This document shows positions 1 through 5,835 of a stretch of 10,627 nt of DNA, piece by piece (the first letter of the stretch is position 1; every line of letters starts with the position of its first letter). Position numbers and translations under genes: made by a program. Source of the stretch: an uncultured Eubacteriales bacterium (GTDB taxonomy: Bacteria > Bacillota > Clostridia > Lachnospirales > CAG-274); assembly GCA_902495025.1 (NCBI GenBank), contig CABUWB010000042.1, positions 1-10,627 of the forward strand, given 5' to 3'. Below the pieces are notes generated by a model. The model did no database searches. It was not told where the DNA came from and saw nothing but the letters and a program-made list of their open reading frames with translations.

Positions 1-2
1 AA

Positions 3-1316
3 TCAATGTGGGCTAGTATTGTATGCTATGATGACGCAGGAGATTATTTGCTTACAATAAATGATGTTGTGTATGCAAATGTAAAAGCATCGGCAAAAGC
101 GAGCTTTGGCAATAATCAGCCTATTGAGGTTAATTCAAATTTAGTTGGCAGTATCAAGATTGCAGTTCAAAAGATTGTATTTACCGATGAAACCGTATGG
201 AGAAATGACGAAAACAAAATTGGTATAATACTGCCCGAACAGGCATCTGTAAAGGCTGTATATGGAGAGCTTTTTAATCAATTTTATATTGAAGCAAAAA
301 AAGCTAATGTTCCTTGTCAAAAGGGATTTGTTAAAGCTGATACGTACTGGCAGTGTACCTGTGGACAGGCAAATACAGCCAATGCTGAAAACTGCTGTAT
401 GTGCGGTACAAAATTTGAAACACTGGCAAAAATATCAGACAAAAACTATCTTTTAAAGCAGAACAATCTGCGTATAGAGCGGGAAAAGGCAGAGGCGGAA
501 AGGCTTGTAAAGGTCAAGGCGGAAAATGAAAGGCTGGCAGCCGAAAAAGCTGAAAAGGAGCGTATCGAAAAGGAAAAGCGTGACGCCGAGGAAAAGCTGC
601 GCAGGGAAAAGGCTGCTGCAAACAAAAAGAGGCTTTGCATAATTATTGCAGTGCTTATTGTTGTGTCATTAAGTGGCTATATAGTTTCCCAAAATGCGCA
701 AAAAGCAAACAAATATAAAGCTGCTGAGGATTTTTTGGCTAATAAAAATTATCAAAGTGCTGTTGAATTGTTCGTAGAACTTGGCAATTATAAGGATTCT
801 GCTGATAGAGTTAAAGATACTAATTATATATGTGCAAATGAGCTTTATAATAAAGGTGAATATGAACAGGCACGTTCATATTATTCAGAGCTTGGTAATT
901 ATAAGGATTCTGCTGATAAAGTTAAAGATATTAATTATAGATATGCAAATGAGCTTTATAATAAAGGTGAATATGAACAGGCACGCTCATATTATTTGGA
1001 GCTTGGTGATTATAACAATAGCATAGAAATGGAACGGGCCTGCAAAAACCAGATGAATTATAAAAGTGCAATGTTTAGTTATAATATTGCTGATTATATA
1101 TCGGCGGCGAAAAAGTTTCACCAGCTTAGTAGTTTTGCAAACTCTGCTGAAATGCTTGAAAATTCAAAATATATGCTTTATAACACAGGTGTTACATATA
1201 TGAACAGAGGACCGGCACTTTATAAGAGTGCTGTCCCTTATTTTGAAGCTTTAGCTGCTTACAACTATAAAGACAGTAGGCAAAAGCTGGAATGGTTAGG
1301 GCAGCATATTCAATAA
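3..1316 (+). CDS. Zinc-ribbon, coiled-coil, single-TM protein with TPR-like repeats (5' end cut by window)
   Basis: I do not know the function. The frame is open to the left edge and the first ATG (base 6) has no visible ribosome site, so the real start is probably outside the window. Numbering from that ATG: residues 1-70 form a beta-rich region; residues 115-134 have a zinc-ribbon pattern (W115, C117, C119, C130/C131, C133-G); about 150-205 is a Lys/Glu/Arg-rich coiled coil; about 210-229 is one hydrophobic membrane segment; the rest is TPR-like helical repeats carrying the phrase YKDSA. This order (N-terminal beta domain, zinc ribbon, charged linker, membrane segment, repeats) is familiar from Firmicute proteins of unknown role; about 50-80 N-terminal residues are likely missing. 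The repeat domain contains a nearly exact 37-residue duplication. A terminator follows 64 bases after the stop codon. Confidence 0.8.
   Translation, partial: SMWASIVCYDDAGDYLLTINDVVYANVKASAKASFGNNQPIEVNSNLVGSIKIAVQKIVFTDETVWRNDENKIGIILPEQASVKAVYGELFNQFYIEAKKANVPCQKGFVKADTYWQCTCGQANTANAENCCMCGTKFETLAKISDKNYLLKQNNLRIEREKAEAERLVKVKAENERLAAEKAEKERIEKEKRDAEEKLRREKAAANKKRLCIIIAVLIVVSLSGYIVSQNAQKANKYKAAEDFLANKNYQSAVELFVELGNYKDSADRVKDTNYICANELYNKGEYEQARSYYSELGNYKDSADKVKDINYRYANELYNKGEYEQARSYYLELGDYNNSIEMERACKNQMNYKSAMFSYNIADYISAAKKFHQLSSFANSAEMLENSKYMLYNTGVTYMNRGPALYKSAVPYFEALAAYNYKDSRQKLEWLGQHIQ
780..1001 (+). repeat. Two tandem 111-bp copies inside the TPR-like domain
   Basis: Bases 780-890 and 891-1001 are in-frame copies of 111 bp (37 codons) and differ at 8 positions by my count. 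Each encodes LGNYKDSAD, then ANELYNKGEYEQARSYY. A third, much diverged unit starts at 1002 with LGDYNNS. The low divergence points to a recent in-frame duplication that lengthened the repeat array by one unit. Confidence 0.9.
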
Positions 1317-1380
1317 TAAATTTAAAGTATGTAAGTATATAAGTATATAAGTGTTTTATTATACAGGCAGCTTAATAACA

Positions 1381-1407
1381 ACACCGCAGGTTCGCCTGCG
1401 GTGTTTT
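1381..1407 (+). terminator. Intrinsic terminator after the zinc-ribbon gene
   Basis: A perfect 10-bp stem (1381-1390 with 1395-1404) closes a TTCG tetraloop and is followed by TTT. It ends the zinc-ribbon gene transcript. The stem sequence is identical to that of the terminator at 2371-2395, and the flank after it is also shared, so the two are copies of one ancestral prs terminator. Confidence 0.85.
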
Positions 1408-1420
1408 AACATACAAATAT

Positions 1421-1516
1421 TCAAAATATATGTTTGACCGATTTATCCTTATTTGCAAGTAACTTTTTAAGAATATCAATAAAGAATGAAAAGCTGATAA
1501 AAGTGGAAATTCTTTT
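1421..1516 (-). pseudogene. Decayed fragment of the prs 3' end with an internal deletion
   Basis: Read on the minus strand, 1516-1430 encodes KRISTFISFSFFID followed directly by ILKKLLANKDKSVKH. These match PRPP synthetase residues 287-300 (KRIFAFISFSLFVD) and 366-380 (RIKKFLANKGKLVKH) of the intact gene at 2418-3560: 20 of 29 residues are identical and 65 codons (301-365) are missing in frame. The stop codon of intact prs has become a sense codon here, so the frame runs two codons further to a second TGA that is also present downstream of intact prs. The shared sequence continues through the 3' flank into the terminator at 1381. There is no start codon and no upstream part of prs, so this is a relic. 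Confidence 0.8.
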
Positions 1517-1540
1517 ATTGTCTTTTTTGTTTGTGTAGTA

Positions 1541-1569
1541 TTGACAACGTAAACCTTTTGTAATAAAAT
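1541..1569 (+). promoter_or_regulatory. Promoter of the toxin-antitoxin operon
   Basis: The -35 box TTGACA (1541-1546) and -10 box TAAAAT (1564-1569) are separated by 17 bases. The start of transcription would be near 1576, which leaves a very short leader before the AGGAGG at 1578-1583; alternatively initiation is a few bases earlier. Antitoxin-type DNA-binding proteins commonly repress such promoters. Confidence 0.75.
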
Positions 1570-1590
1570 AAATTAAAAGGAGGTTTTATT

Positions 1591-1863
1591 ATGGCAACAA
1601 TACCAACTCAAATAAGAATTGATGAAGATTTAAAAAAACAAGCAGTTGAGCTGTTTAATCAGCTTGGGCTTGATATGTCCAGTGCAGTAAATATTTTTTT
1701 AAGGCAGGCTGTTTTGCAGGAAGGATTACCTTTTAAGGTGGAACTGCCACGATATAAGCCTGAGGTTATTGAGGCTATGGAAGAAGCAAAAAAAATAAGC
1801 CATGACCCGAATGCAAAAAGATATGCCAGTTTTGCTCAGGCATTGGAGGATATTGACCTCTGA
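1591..1863 (+). CDS. RelB/DinJ-family antitoxin
   Basis: This 90-residue protein has the RelB/DinJ pattern: an N-terminal ribbon-helix-helix region (residues about 3-45, TQIRIDEDLKKQAVELFNQL, then the hydrophobic SSAVNIFLRQAV) expected to bind DNA as a dimer, and an acidic C-terminal tail ending in a KRYASFAQALEDIDL-type sequence that in relatives wraps the toxin. AGGAGG (1578-1583) lies 7 bases before the ATG. In relatives this gene is usually followed directly by a YafQ/RelE toxin gene; here a second antitoxin-like gene comes next after 33 bases. It probably represses the operon. Family assignment is firm, partner is not. Confidence 0.85.
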   Translation: MATIPTQIRIDEDLKKQAVELFNQLGLDMSSAVNIFLRQAVLQEGLPFKVELPRYKPEVIEAMEEAKKISHDPNAKRYASFAQALEDIDL

Positions 1864-1896
1864 TTAAAGTATAATATATTTATGAGGTGATACAAT

Positions 1897-2121
1897 ATGT
1901 CAAATAAAGAAAAGGCGATTGATATAATCAATCAGATACCCGAATATAAATTAATATATGTTATAGATGTTTTAAATGGCATTAAAAATATGCTTACAGA
2001 TGTTGAAGAAACCGAGCCTGACGAATGGGATTTGAAAATGCTTGCCAAGGCTGAAGAAATAAATGATGGCACGACCATAACTCTTGAAGAACTGGCTAAG
2101 GATTTGGATTTAGATGTATAG
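1897..2121 (+). CDS. Small acidic antitoxin-like protein preceding the RelE-type toxin
   Basis: This 74-residue acidic protein starts with the helix NKEKAIDIINQIPEYKLIYVIDVLNGI and ends in an acidic helix ITLEELAKDLDLDV. That layout is typical of small Firmicute proteins encoded just before RelE/ParE-type toxins, and the next gene overlaps its last 8 bases, which implies translational coupling. It is therefore the likely direct antitoxin of the toxin at 2114. AGGTGA upstream (about 1885-1890) serves as ribosome site. I see no clear DNA-binding motif in it; the upstream RelB/DinJ-like protein may supply repression. Function is inferred mainly from position and general resemblance. Confidence 0.7.
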   Translation: MSNKEKAIDIINQIPEYKLIYVIDVLNGIKNMLTDVEETEPDEWDLKMLAKAEEINDGTTITLEELAKDLDLDV

Positions 2122-2365
2122 CATTAAGCTTGAAAAATCTGCCGAAAAATTTATCAGAAAACAGCCTAAAAACGTACAGCAAAAGCTGTATAATGCAATT
2201 AAGCAGCTTCCAGACGGCAAGGATATAAAAAAATTAAAAGGTTTCAGTAACAAATACAGATTACGTGTCAATGATTTTCGCATTATTTATGATAAATATG
2301 ATGATACATACGTTATAGACGTTATTGACATTGATAATCGTGGTCAGGTATATAAACACTTATAG
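2114..2365 (+). CDS. RelE/ParE-superfamily toxin
   Basis: This 83-residue protein has the compact RelE-fold pattern: an N-terminal strand (YSIKLEKSAEKFI), two helices (KNVQQKLYNAIKQL), then a beta sheet with the hallmark K-x-L-K-G-F...YRLRVNDFRIIYD and a closing strand YVIDVIDIDNRGQVYKHL. RelE-type toxins of this sort usually cut mRNA on the ribosome, while ParE relatives act on gyrase; the YRLRVxDFRIIY signature favours the RelE side. Its ATG overlaps the upstream gene's stop region (ATGTATAG), so translation is coupled. It is basic and full length with no visible disruption. The specific residue set for cleavage cannot be confirmed by eye. Confidence 0.88.
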   Translation: MYSIKLEKSAEKFIRKQPKNVQQKLYNAIKQLPDGKDIKKLKGFSNKYRLRVNDFRIIYDKYDDTYVIDVIDIDNRGQVYKHL

Positions 2366-2367
2366 TA

Positions 2368-2398
2368 AAAACACCGCAGGGTAAACCTGCGGTGTTTT
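2368..2398 (+). terminator. Bidirectional terminator between the toxin gene and prs
   Basis: A 10-bp GC-rich stem (2371-2380 with 2386-2395) with loop GTAAA extends through three A-T pairs to 2368 and 2398. The plus strand has TTTT after the stem; on the minus strand the stem is followed by a run of five T. It therefore ends both the toxin-antitoxin operon (plus) and prs (minus), which converge here. The stem is identical to the one at 1381-1404. Confidence 0.85.
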
Positions 2399-2417
2399 AA
2401 TATACAAATATTCAATA

Positions 2418-3560
2418 TCAATGCTTAACCAGCTTACCCTTATTAGCAAGGAACTTTTTAATTCTCTTAACGGGGTCAAGCAGGTCAGCCATAGTCTTAT
2501 TCCAGTAGAGGGTATCGATGATAAGGGACATATACTTGCTCATGTCAGCCTGAACAAACCACTCTCTCTGTAAAAGCTCTGGCTTAGCGTAAACCATATT
2601 GGTTGAGAAGATTTTTTCAAAATAGCCTTCCTCATAAGCCTTATCAAACTTTTCAAGACCGTCAACAAAGAGTGAAAAGCTGATGAAAGCGAAAATTCTC
2701 TTAGCGCCTCTCTCTTTGAGCTTACGGCTAACGTCAATAAGGGATTCACCCGAGGAAATCATATCATCAACGATGATAACGTCCATACCCTCAACGCTGT
2801 CGCCGAGGAAGTCGTGGCTGATGATAGGGTTATGACCGTTAATTACAACGGAATAATCTCTCCTCTTATAGAACATACCCATTTCAAGCTCCAGTACGGA
2901 AGCGTAGTAAATGCTTCTGCCCATACCGCCCTCATCGGGTGAAACCATCATAAGCTTATGCTTGTCAAACTCAATATCGGGTACATTATTAACAAGTGCC
3001 TTAATCATCTGATAGAAAGGCTGTACATTCTCAAAGCCGCTGAGCGGAATAGCGTTCTGCACACGTGGGTCGTGAGCGTCAAAGGTGATTATATTGTCAA
3101 CGCCCATATTGTTAAGCTCCTGCAGTGCAATGGCACAGTCGAGGGACTCTCTTGCGTTTCTCTTATGCTGCCTTGACTCATAGAGCATAGGCATAATTAC
3201 GGTGATACGCTTAGCCTTGCCGCCGATAGCAGCAATAAGTCTTTTAAGGTCAGCGTAATGGTCGTCGGGGCTCATTGGCACCTCCATACCGTACATTTTA
3301 TAGGTAACGCCATAGTTGAATACATCACATACAATAAATACATCAAAGCCTCTTACAGACTCGGTGATAACCGCCTTTGCCTCACCCGAGCTGAAACGTG
3401 GGCACTGATAGGCAATCTTAAAGGTTGTAATGTCGGGGTCTAAGTTACGTTCTTTTGCCCATTCAAGCAGGAAACCGTCAATTTTGTCGGTAATTTCCTC
3501 GCAGCCTTTCATACCGATAAGGCCGAGCTTGCCAATAGGGCTTTTACGTACGTCGTCCAT
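2418..3560 (-). CDS. prs: Ribose-phosphate pyrophosphokinase (PRPP synthetase)
   Basis: Makes 5-phosphoribosyl diphosphate from ribose 5-phosphate and ATP in the cytosol, the shared precursor for nucleotides, His, Trp and NAD. Visible motifs: YESRQHKR (127-134, nucleotide-binding region), FDAHDP (160-165), and the PRPP loop VIIVDDMISSGES (261-273). The start is taken at 3560 because AAAGGAG lies 7 bases upstream; an in-frame ATG at 3608 would add 16 residues but lies beyond the ribosome site, although still in the predicted transcript. At 380 residues it is longer than the usual ~315-residue bacterial enzyme, with a longer N-terminus and additional sequence around the loop (GHNPIISHDFLG before it, and about 35 residues at the C-terminus); such long forms are known to me from Clostridia. 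It has its own promoter at 3625-3653. Its 3' end is duplicated as a relic at 1421-1516. Confidence 0.93.
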   Translation of the reverse strand: MDDVRKSPIGKLGLIGMKGCEEITDKIDGFLLEWAKERNLDPDITTFKIAYQCPRFSSGEAKAVITESVRGFDVFIVCDVFNYGVTYKMYGMEVPMSPDDHYADLKRLIAAIGGKAKRITVIMPMLYESRQHKRNARESLDCAIALQELNNMGVDNIITFDAHDPRVQNAIPLSGFENVQPFYQMIKALVNNVPDIEFDKHKLMMVSPDEGGMGRSIYYASVLELEMGMFYKRRDYSVVINGHNPIISHDFLGDSVEGMDVIIVDDMISSGESLIDVSRKLKERGAKRIFAFISFSLFVDGLEKFDKAYEEGYFEKIFSTNMVYAKPELLQREWFVQADMSKYMSLIIDTLYWNKTMADLLDPVKRIKKFLANKGKLVKH

Positions 3561-3624
3561 AATAAATCTCCTTTGCAAACACATATTACAGGTGTTTTGT
3601 AACACCAAAGAATTTTACTTAAAC

Positions 3625-3653
3625 ATTATATAACATTTTACACAAATTTGCAA
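3625..3653 (-). promoter_or_regulatory. prs promoter
   Basis: On the minus strand, -35 TTGCAA (3648-3653) and -10 TATAAT (3625-3630) are 17 bases apart, placing the transcript start near 3618. The leader then contains a 6-bp hairpin (3591-3596 with 3601-3606) with loop TTGT that may protect the 5' end, followed by the ribosome site AAAGGAG. Confidence 0.7.
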
Positions 3654-3715
3654 TTTGATATTTTGTAAAAAATTTTGGCGATTTTGCAGCGTAAATTGTG
3701 TATTTACACTTTTTA

Positions 3716-3876
3716 ATAAAAAAATACCGCCTAATCTCACGATTAAGCGGCATCTGTATAAGGACTTGGTTATTTGGCAGGCGTGCCTGCTCCTGCATCT
3801 CTCGGGTTACCCCTGTCATACCATCGGCGTGTGGTCGACACGAAATTTACCACCTCAAATAACCTATCCTTATCTT
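3716..3876 (-). ncRNA. Structured small RNA of unassigned family
   Basis: A near-consensus promoter (3883-3911) and a strong intrinsic terminator (3718-3753) bracket about 160 nt on the minus strand with no credible ORF. The core is closed by a long stem: GGTTATTTG-type 9 bp (3856-3864 with 3768-3776) plus TAAGGA/TCCTTA 6 bp (3867-3872 with 3759-3764), separated by a small internal loop. Inside are smaller hairpins: CGTGT/ACACG, GGG-GTAA-CCC, and GCAGG-CACG-CCTGC. The closed-stem layout with a large interior and terminator recalls 6S RNA, but I cannot match 6S conserved bases. I also found no match to SRP RNA, tmRNA, T-box or the common riboswitch consensus sequences I know. A leader role for prs is less likely since prs has its own promoter downstream of this terminator. 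Confidence 0.65.
3718..3753 (-). terminator. Intrinsic terminator of the small RNA
   Basis: On the minus strand a 13-bp stem (3741-3753 with 3724-3736, including two G-U pairs) closes a GTGA tetraloop and is followed by at least six T. It also would stop read-through from the nuclease gene before prs. Confidence 0.9.
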
Positions 3877-3882
3877 ACTTTA

Positions 3883-3911
3883 ATTATAATAAAATTATTC
3901 GGATTTGTAAA
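3883..3911 (-). promoter_or_regulatory. Promoter of the small RNA
   Basis: -35 TTTACA (3906-3911) and -10 TATAAT (3883-3888) are separated by exactly 17 bases on the minus strand. The -35 box lies inside the last codons of the nuclease gene (stop at 3895-3897). Predicted start is near 3876, just before the closing stem of the RNA. Confidence 0.75.
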
Positions 3912-4272
3912 GAATTTTCTTGTTTCTTAAATATTTAGCTTTCTTTCTATCCGAAATTTTTAGAAAAGTAATAATGGAGTTTTTGTATCTGCTGTCATCG
4001 GATGATGTTTGCAAATGTAATATTAGTGCAAAATTTTTGCCATTATCTGTAAAGCTGTTCATAACAAATGCGGTATTCGGTCTGTCTGATTGGAAAATGT
4101 AATCAGGTTTTTCCAACATATATGAAATATAAGAGCAATATCTTTCAAAATCGTTTGGATGTCGCTCTTTAATATGTTGAATTCTCTCATCAGTAATAAT
4201 TACATCTTCGGTAATTATGTCATTTGTCACACAACTATAAATTGATATATCTATTTTTCCTATTATATACAC
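3895..4272 (-). CDS. Stand-alone BECR-fold (PBECR-like) nuclease
   Basis: The 125-residue product matches the pattern of the phage Barnase/EndoU/ColicinE5-D/RelE-like (PBECR) nuclease domains: I-x-H-I-x-x-R-H-P (31-39), a helix leading to KPDYIF (55-60), N98-S-I-I-T in a core strand, and the C-terminal helix KKAKYLRNKKILYK (110-123). Such domains are presumed RNases, usually found at the C-terminus of phage or polymorphic-toxin proteins; here the domain is alone. There is no ATG: the first usable codon after the upstream in-frame stop is GTG at 4272, with only a weak AGAAAG ribosome-like site. A promoter lies at 4307-4334. No immunity gene is recognisable beside it. Family assignment is from pattern memory; cellular role is unknown. 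Confidence 0.7.
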   Translation of the reverse strand: MYIIGKIDISIYSCVTNDIITEDVIITDERIQHIKERHPNDFERYCSYISYMLEKPDYIFQSDRPNTAFVMNSFTDNGKNFALILHLQTSSDDSRYKNSIITFLKISDRKKAKYLRNKKILYKSE

Positions 4273-4306
4273 TGGAGTAATTTCACTTTCTGTAGATGTT
4301 TATTAC

Positions 4307-4334
4307 ATTATATCATTTTCGATATATTTTGCAA
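4307..4334 (-). promoter_or_regulatory. Candidate promoter of the nuclease gene
   Basis: Minus-strand -35 TTGCAA (4329-4334) and -10 TATAAT (4307-4312) with a 16-base spacer give a start near 4300, about 28 bases before the GTG start codon. It lies between the stop of the MATE gene and the nuclease gene, where no terminator hairpin is visible, so some read-through from the MATE gene is also possible. Confidence 0.6.
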
Positions 4335-4350
4335 TAAAAATACAAAAAGT

Positions 4351-5709
4351 TTATTTTATCCTCTTATAAATCCCCGCAAAAAGAATTGCTGCAATAACGG
4401 CTGACGCAATTTCGGCAATAGGGAAGGACGTCCACACTGTCCATGAGAGGGCAGGGTTATTTTTTGCGATATTTGCAAAAAGTATTGCAGGCGGAAATAT
4501 AAACACAAGCTGTCTGCAAAGTGAAACCACAAGCGACTGTAAACCGCCGTCAAGTGCCTGAAATACGCCCTGAAAAGCGATATTAATGCCTGCAAAAATA
4601 AAGCTGACAGATACAATGCGCATAGCTGCAATGCACAGCGAGCGTGTTTCGCCCGAAAGTCCGAAAAGTACGGAAAACGGATCGGCAAAAATCTCAATTG
4701 CGGCAAGACCGACCACCATAATTATAAGTGTGAAAAGCATACCGTATTTTATACCGTCCTTAATACGCTCCTTATTGCCCATACCATGGCTGTATGAAAC
4801 GATAGGCGTTATTGCGTCACGCAGACCAAAGGCAGCAAAGAGGATGAACTGCTGCATCTTGTAATAAAGTCCGTAAGCGGTAACCATAGCCTCGCTGACA
4901 CCGCCGAGCACGATATTAAGTCCGTAGGTCATAACCGACATAAGCGCCTGTGCGATAATTGCAGGCAGACCTATTGCATAGATAGCCTTTATAACGTGCA
5001 GGGACGGCTTGATATATTTAAGCTCGTTGGATACGGATTTGTTTACCTTTAAATGGAAGAAAAGCGCAAGCGCAAAGGATACAATCTGTCCTATTACAGT
5101 TGCGTAAGCCGCACCCATTACGCCAAATTCGGGACAGCCTAAAAGACCGTAAATCATAATAGGGTCAAGTACAATGTTGGTAAGTGCGCCTGCAACCTGT
5201 GCTATTGTGGAGTACATTGAGTTTCCTGTTGCCTGCAAAAGTTTTTCGTAAATGGAGAAAAACACTATACCAAAGGATAAAATACAGCATACACGCAGAT
5301 AGCCTGCGCCCATTTCGGTAATAAGGCTGTTTGTGGTCTGCGAGGAAATATAAGGGCGCACACCAAAAATGCCGAAAAGCACAAATGCTATAAATATCAC
5401 GCCTGCCATAAAAAGTGCGTTGCCGGCTGCCTTTGACGCTCTCTCCTTATCGCCCTGACCAAGGCTTTTGGACAGCAGTGCGTTTACGCCCACGCCCGTA
5501 CCTATGCCCATTGCAACCATAAGCATCTGAAAAGGAAAGGCAAGCGTAAGTGCGTTTAATGCCGCCTCGCCGTTTTCGCTCATATTTGCTACAAAGGCAC
5601 TGTCCACTATGTTGTAAAATGCCTGCAGCACCATTGAAAGTATTATTGGTACACCCATTGACAGCATCAGCTTTTTAACGGGCATATCTGCCATTTTGTT
5701 TGTTGCCAT
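4351..5709 (-). CDS. MATE-family multidrug/cation efflux transporter
   Basis: The 452-residue product is an inner-membrane antiporter of the MATE family with the expected 12 hydrophobic segments in two halves. The N-terminus, MPVKKLMLSMGVPIILSMVLQAFYNIVDSAF, is the diagnostic first segment, and MGIGTGVGVNALLSKSLGQGDKE follows after segment 2. MATE proteins export organic cations and drugs using a Na+ or H+ gradient. The start at 5709 is chosen because AAAGGAG sits 9 bases upstream; a longer reading to 5751 would run back into the leader terminator stem. Transcription begins at a perfect consensus promoter and crosses a leader with a terminator hairpin, so expression is probably conditional. 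If the leader is a guanidine-IV element, guanidinium would be the likely substrate or signal; this is inference. Confidence 0.92.
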   Translation of the reverse strand: MATNKMADMPVKKLMLSMGVPIILSMVLQAFYNIVDSAFVANMSENGEAALNALTLAFPFQMLMVAMGIGTGVGVNALLSKSLGQGDKERASKAAGNALFMAGVIFIAFVLFGIFGVRPYISSQTTNSLITEMGAGYLRVCCILSFGIVFFSIYEKLLQATGNSMYSTIAQVAGALTNIVLDPIMIYGLLGCPEFGVMGAAYATVIGQIVSFALALFFHLKVNKSVSNELKYIKPSLHVIKAIYAIGLPAIIAQALMSVMTYGLNIVLGGVSEAMVTAYGLYYKMQQFILFAAFGLRDAITPIVSYSHGMGNKERIKDGIKYGMLFTLIIMVVGLAAIEIFADPFSVLFGLSGETRSLCIAAMRIVSVSFIFAGINIAFQGVFQALDGGLQSLVVSLCRQLVFIFPPAILFANIAKNNPALSWTVWTSFPIAEIASAVIAAILFAGIYKRIK

Positions 5710-5829
5710 TGCTATTTGCTCCTTTAAAATAAAATAAACGTGCAGAGGCAACTGTCTGCACGTTTGGGGGATAAAAATAAGCGGCAGACCGTCAGCCCAG
5801 ATTGGACTTACGCTTGCTGCCGCACATCT
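5710..5829 (-). promoter_or_regulatory. Two-hairpin attenuator leader of the MATE gene, candidate guanidine-IV (mepA-type) riboswitch
   Basis: The roughly 120-nt untranslated leader (minus strand) holds a first hairpin with stem GCGGCAG/CTGCCGC (5817-5823 with 5781-5787), an internal loop, and an inner stem AGTCC/GGGCT with loop AATCT. After a U- and C-rich linker comes a second hairpin that is an intrinsic terminator abutting the ribosome site. A small aptamer-like hairpin plus a terminator hairpin ahead of a MATE gene is the arrangement described for the mepA motif (guanidine-IV riboswitch), and the central AAGTCCAATCTGGGCT stretch resembles what I remember of it. I cannot verify the consensus from memory, so the ligand is uncertain while conditional termination is well supported. 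Confidence 0.55.
5726..5765 (-). terminator. Terminator hairpin in the MATE leader
   Basis: An 11-bp stem (5755-5765 with 5736-5746) closes the 8-base loop CAGTTGCC and is followed on the minus strand by ATTTTATTTT. The ribosome site AAAGGAG begins directly after this T-rich tract, so the hairpin can only be regulatory for the MATE gene. Confidence 0.8.
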
Positions 5830-5835
5830 GTACGT

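Noticed and set aside
446..640. Minus-strand ORF rich in Ser/Phe opposite the coiled coil
   Set aside because: It is the antisense reading of the Lys/Glu/Arg-rich coiled-coil codons, with no ribosome site; a shadow of the real gene.
781..1026. Alternative-frame repeat ORF with MSFIIKVNMNRH units
   Set aside because: It is the out-of-frame reading of the 111-bp duplication and has no ribosome site.
1325..1352. Short AT-rich direct repeats (AAGTATAT units)
   Set aside because: Only two to three imperfect units in AT-rich spacer; no sign of a CRISPR, iteron array or other functional repeat.
1853..1875. Internal promoter before the second antitoxin gene
   Set aside because: TATAAT at 1870-1875 is good, but the nearest -35-like TTGACC (1853-1858) is only 11 bases upstream, too close to work as a pair.
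3716..3876. Riboswitch or T-box leader for prs
   Set aside because: The element ends in a terminator about 155 bases before the prs start, and prs has its own good promoter (3625-3653) after that terminator. No T-box GGTGG-type antiterminator box or known aptamer consensus was seen.
3619..3930. ORFs on both strands across the small RNA
   Set aside because: They lack ribosome sites and cross promoters and the terminator; the open frames follow from the structured RNA sequence, not coding.
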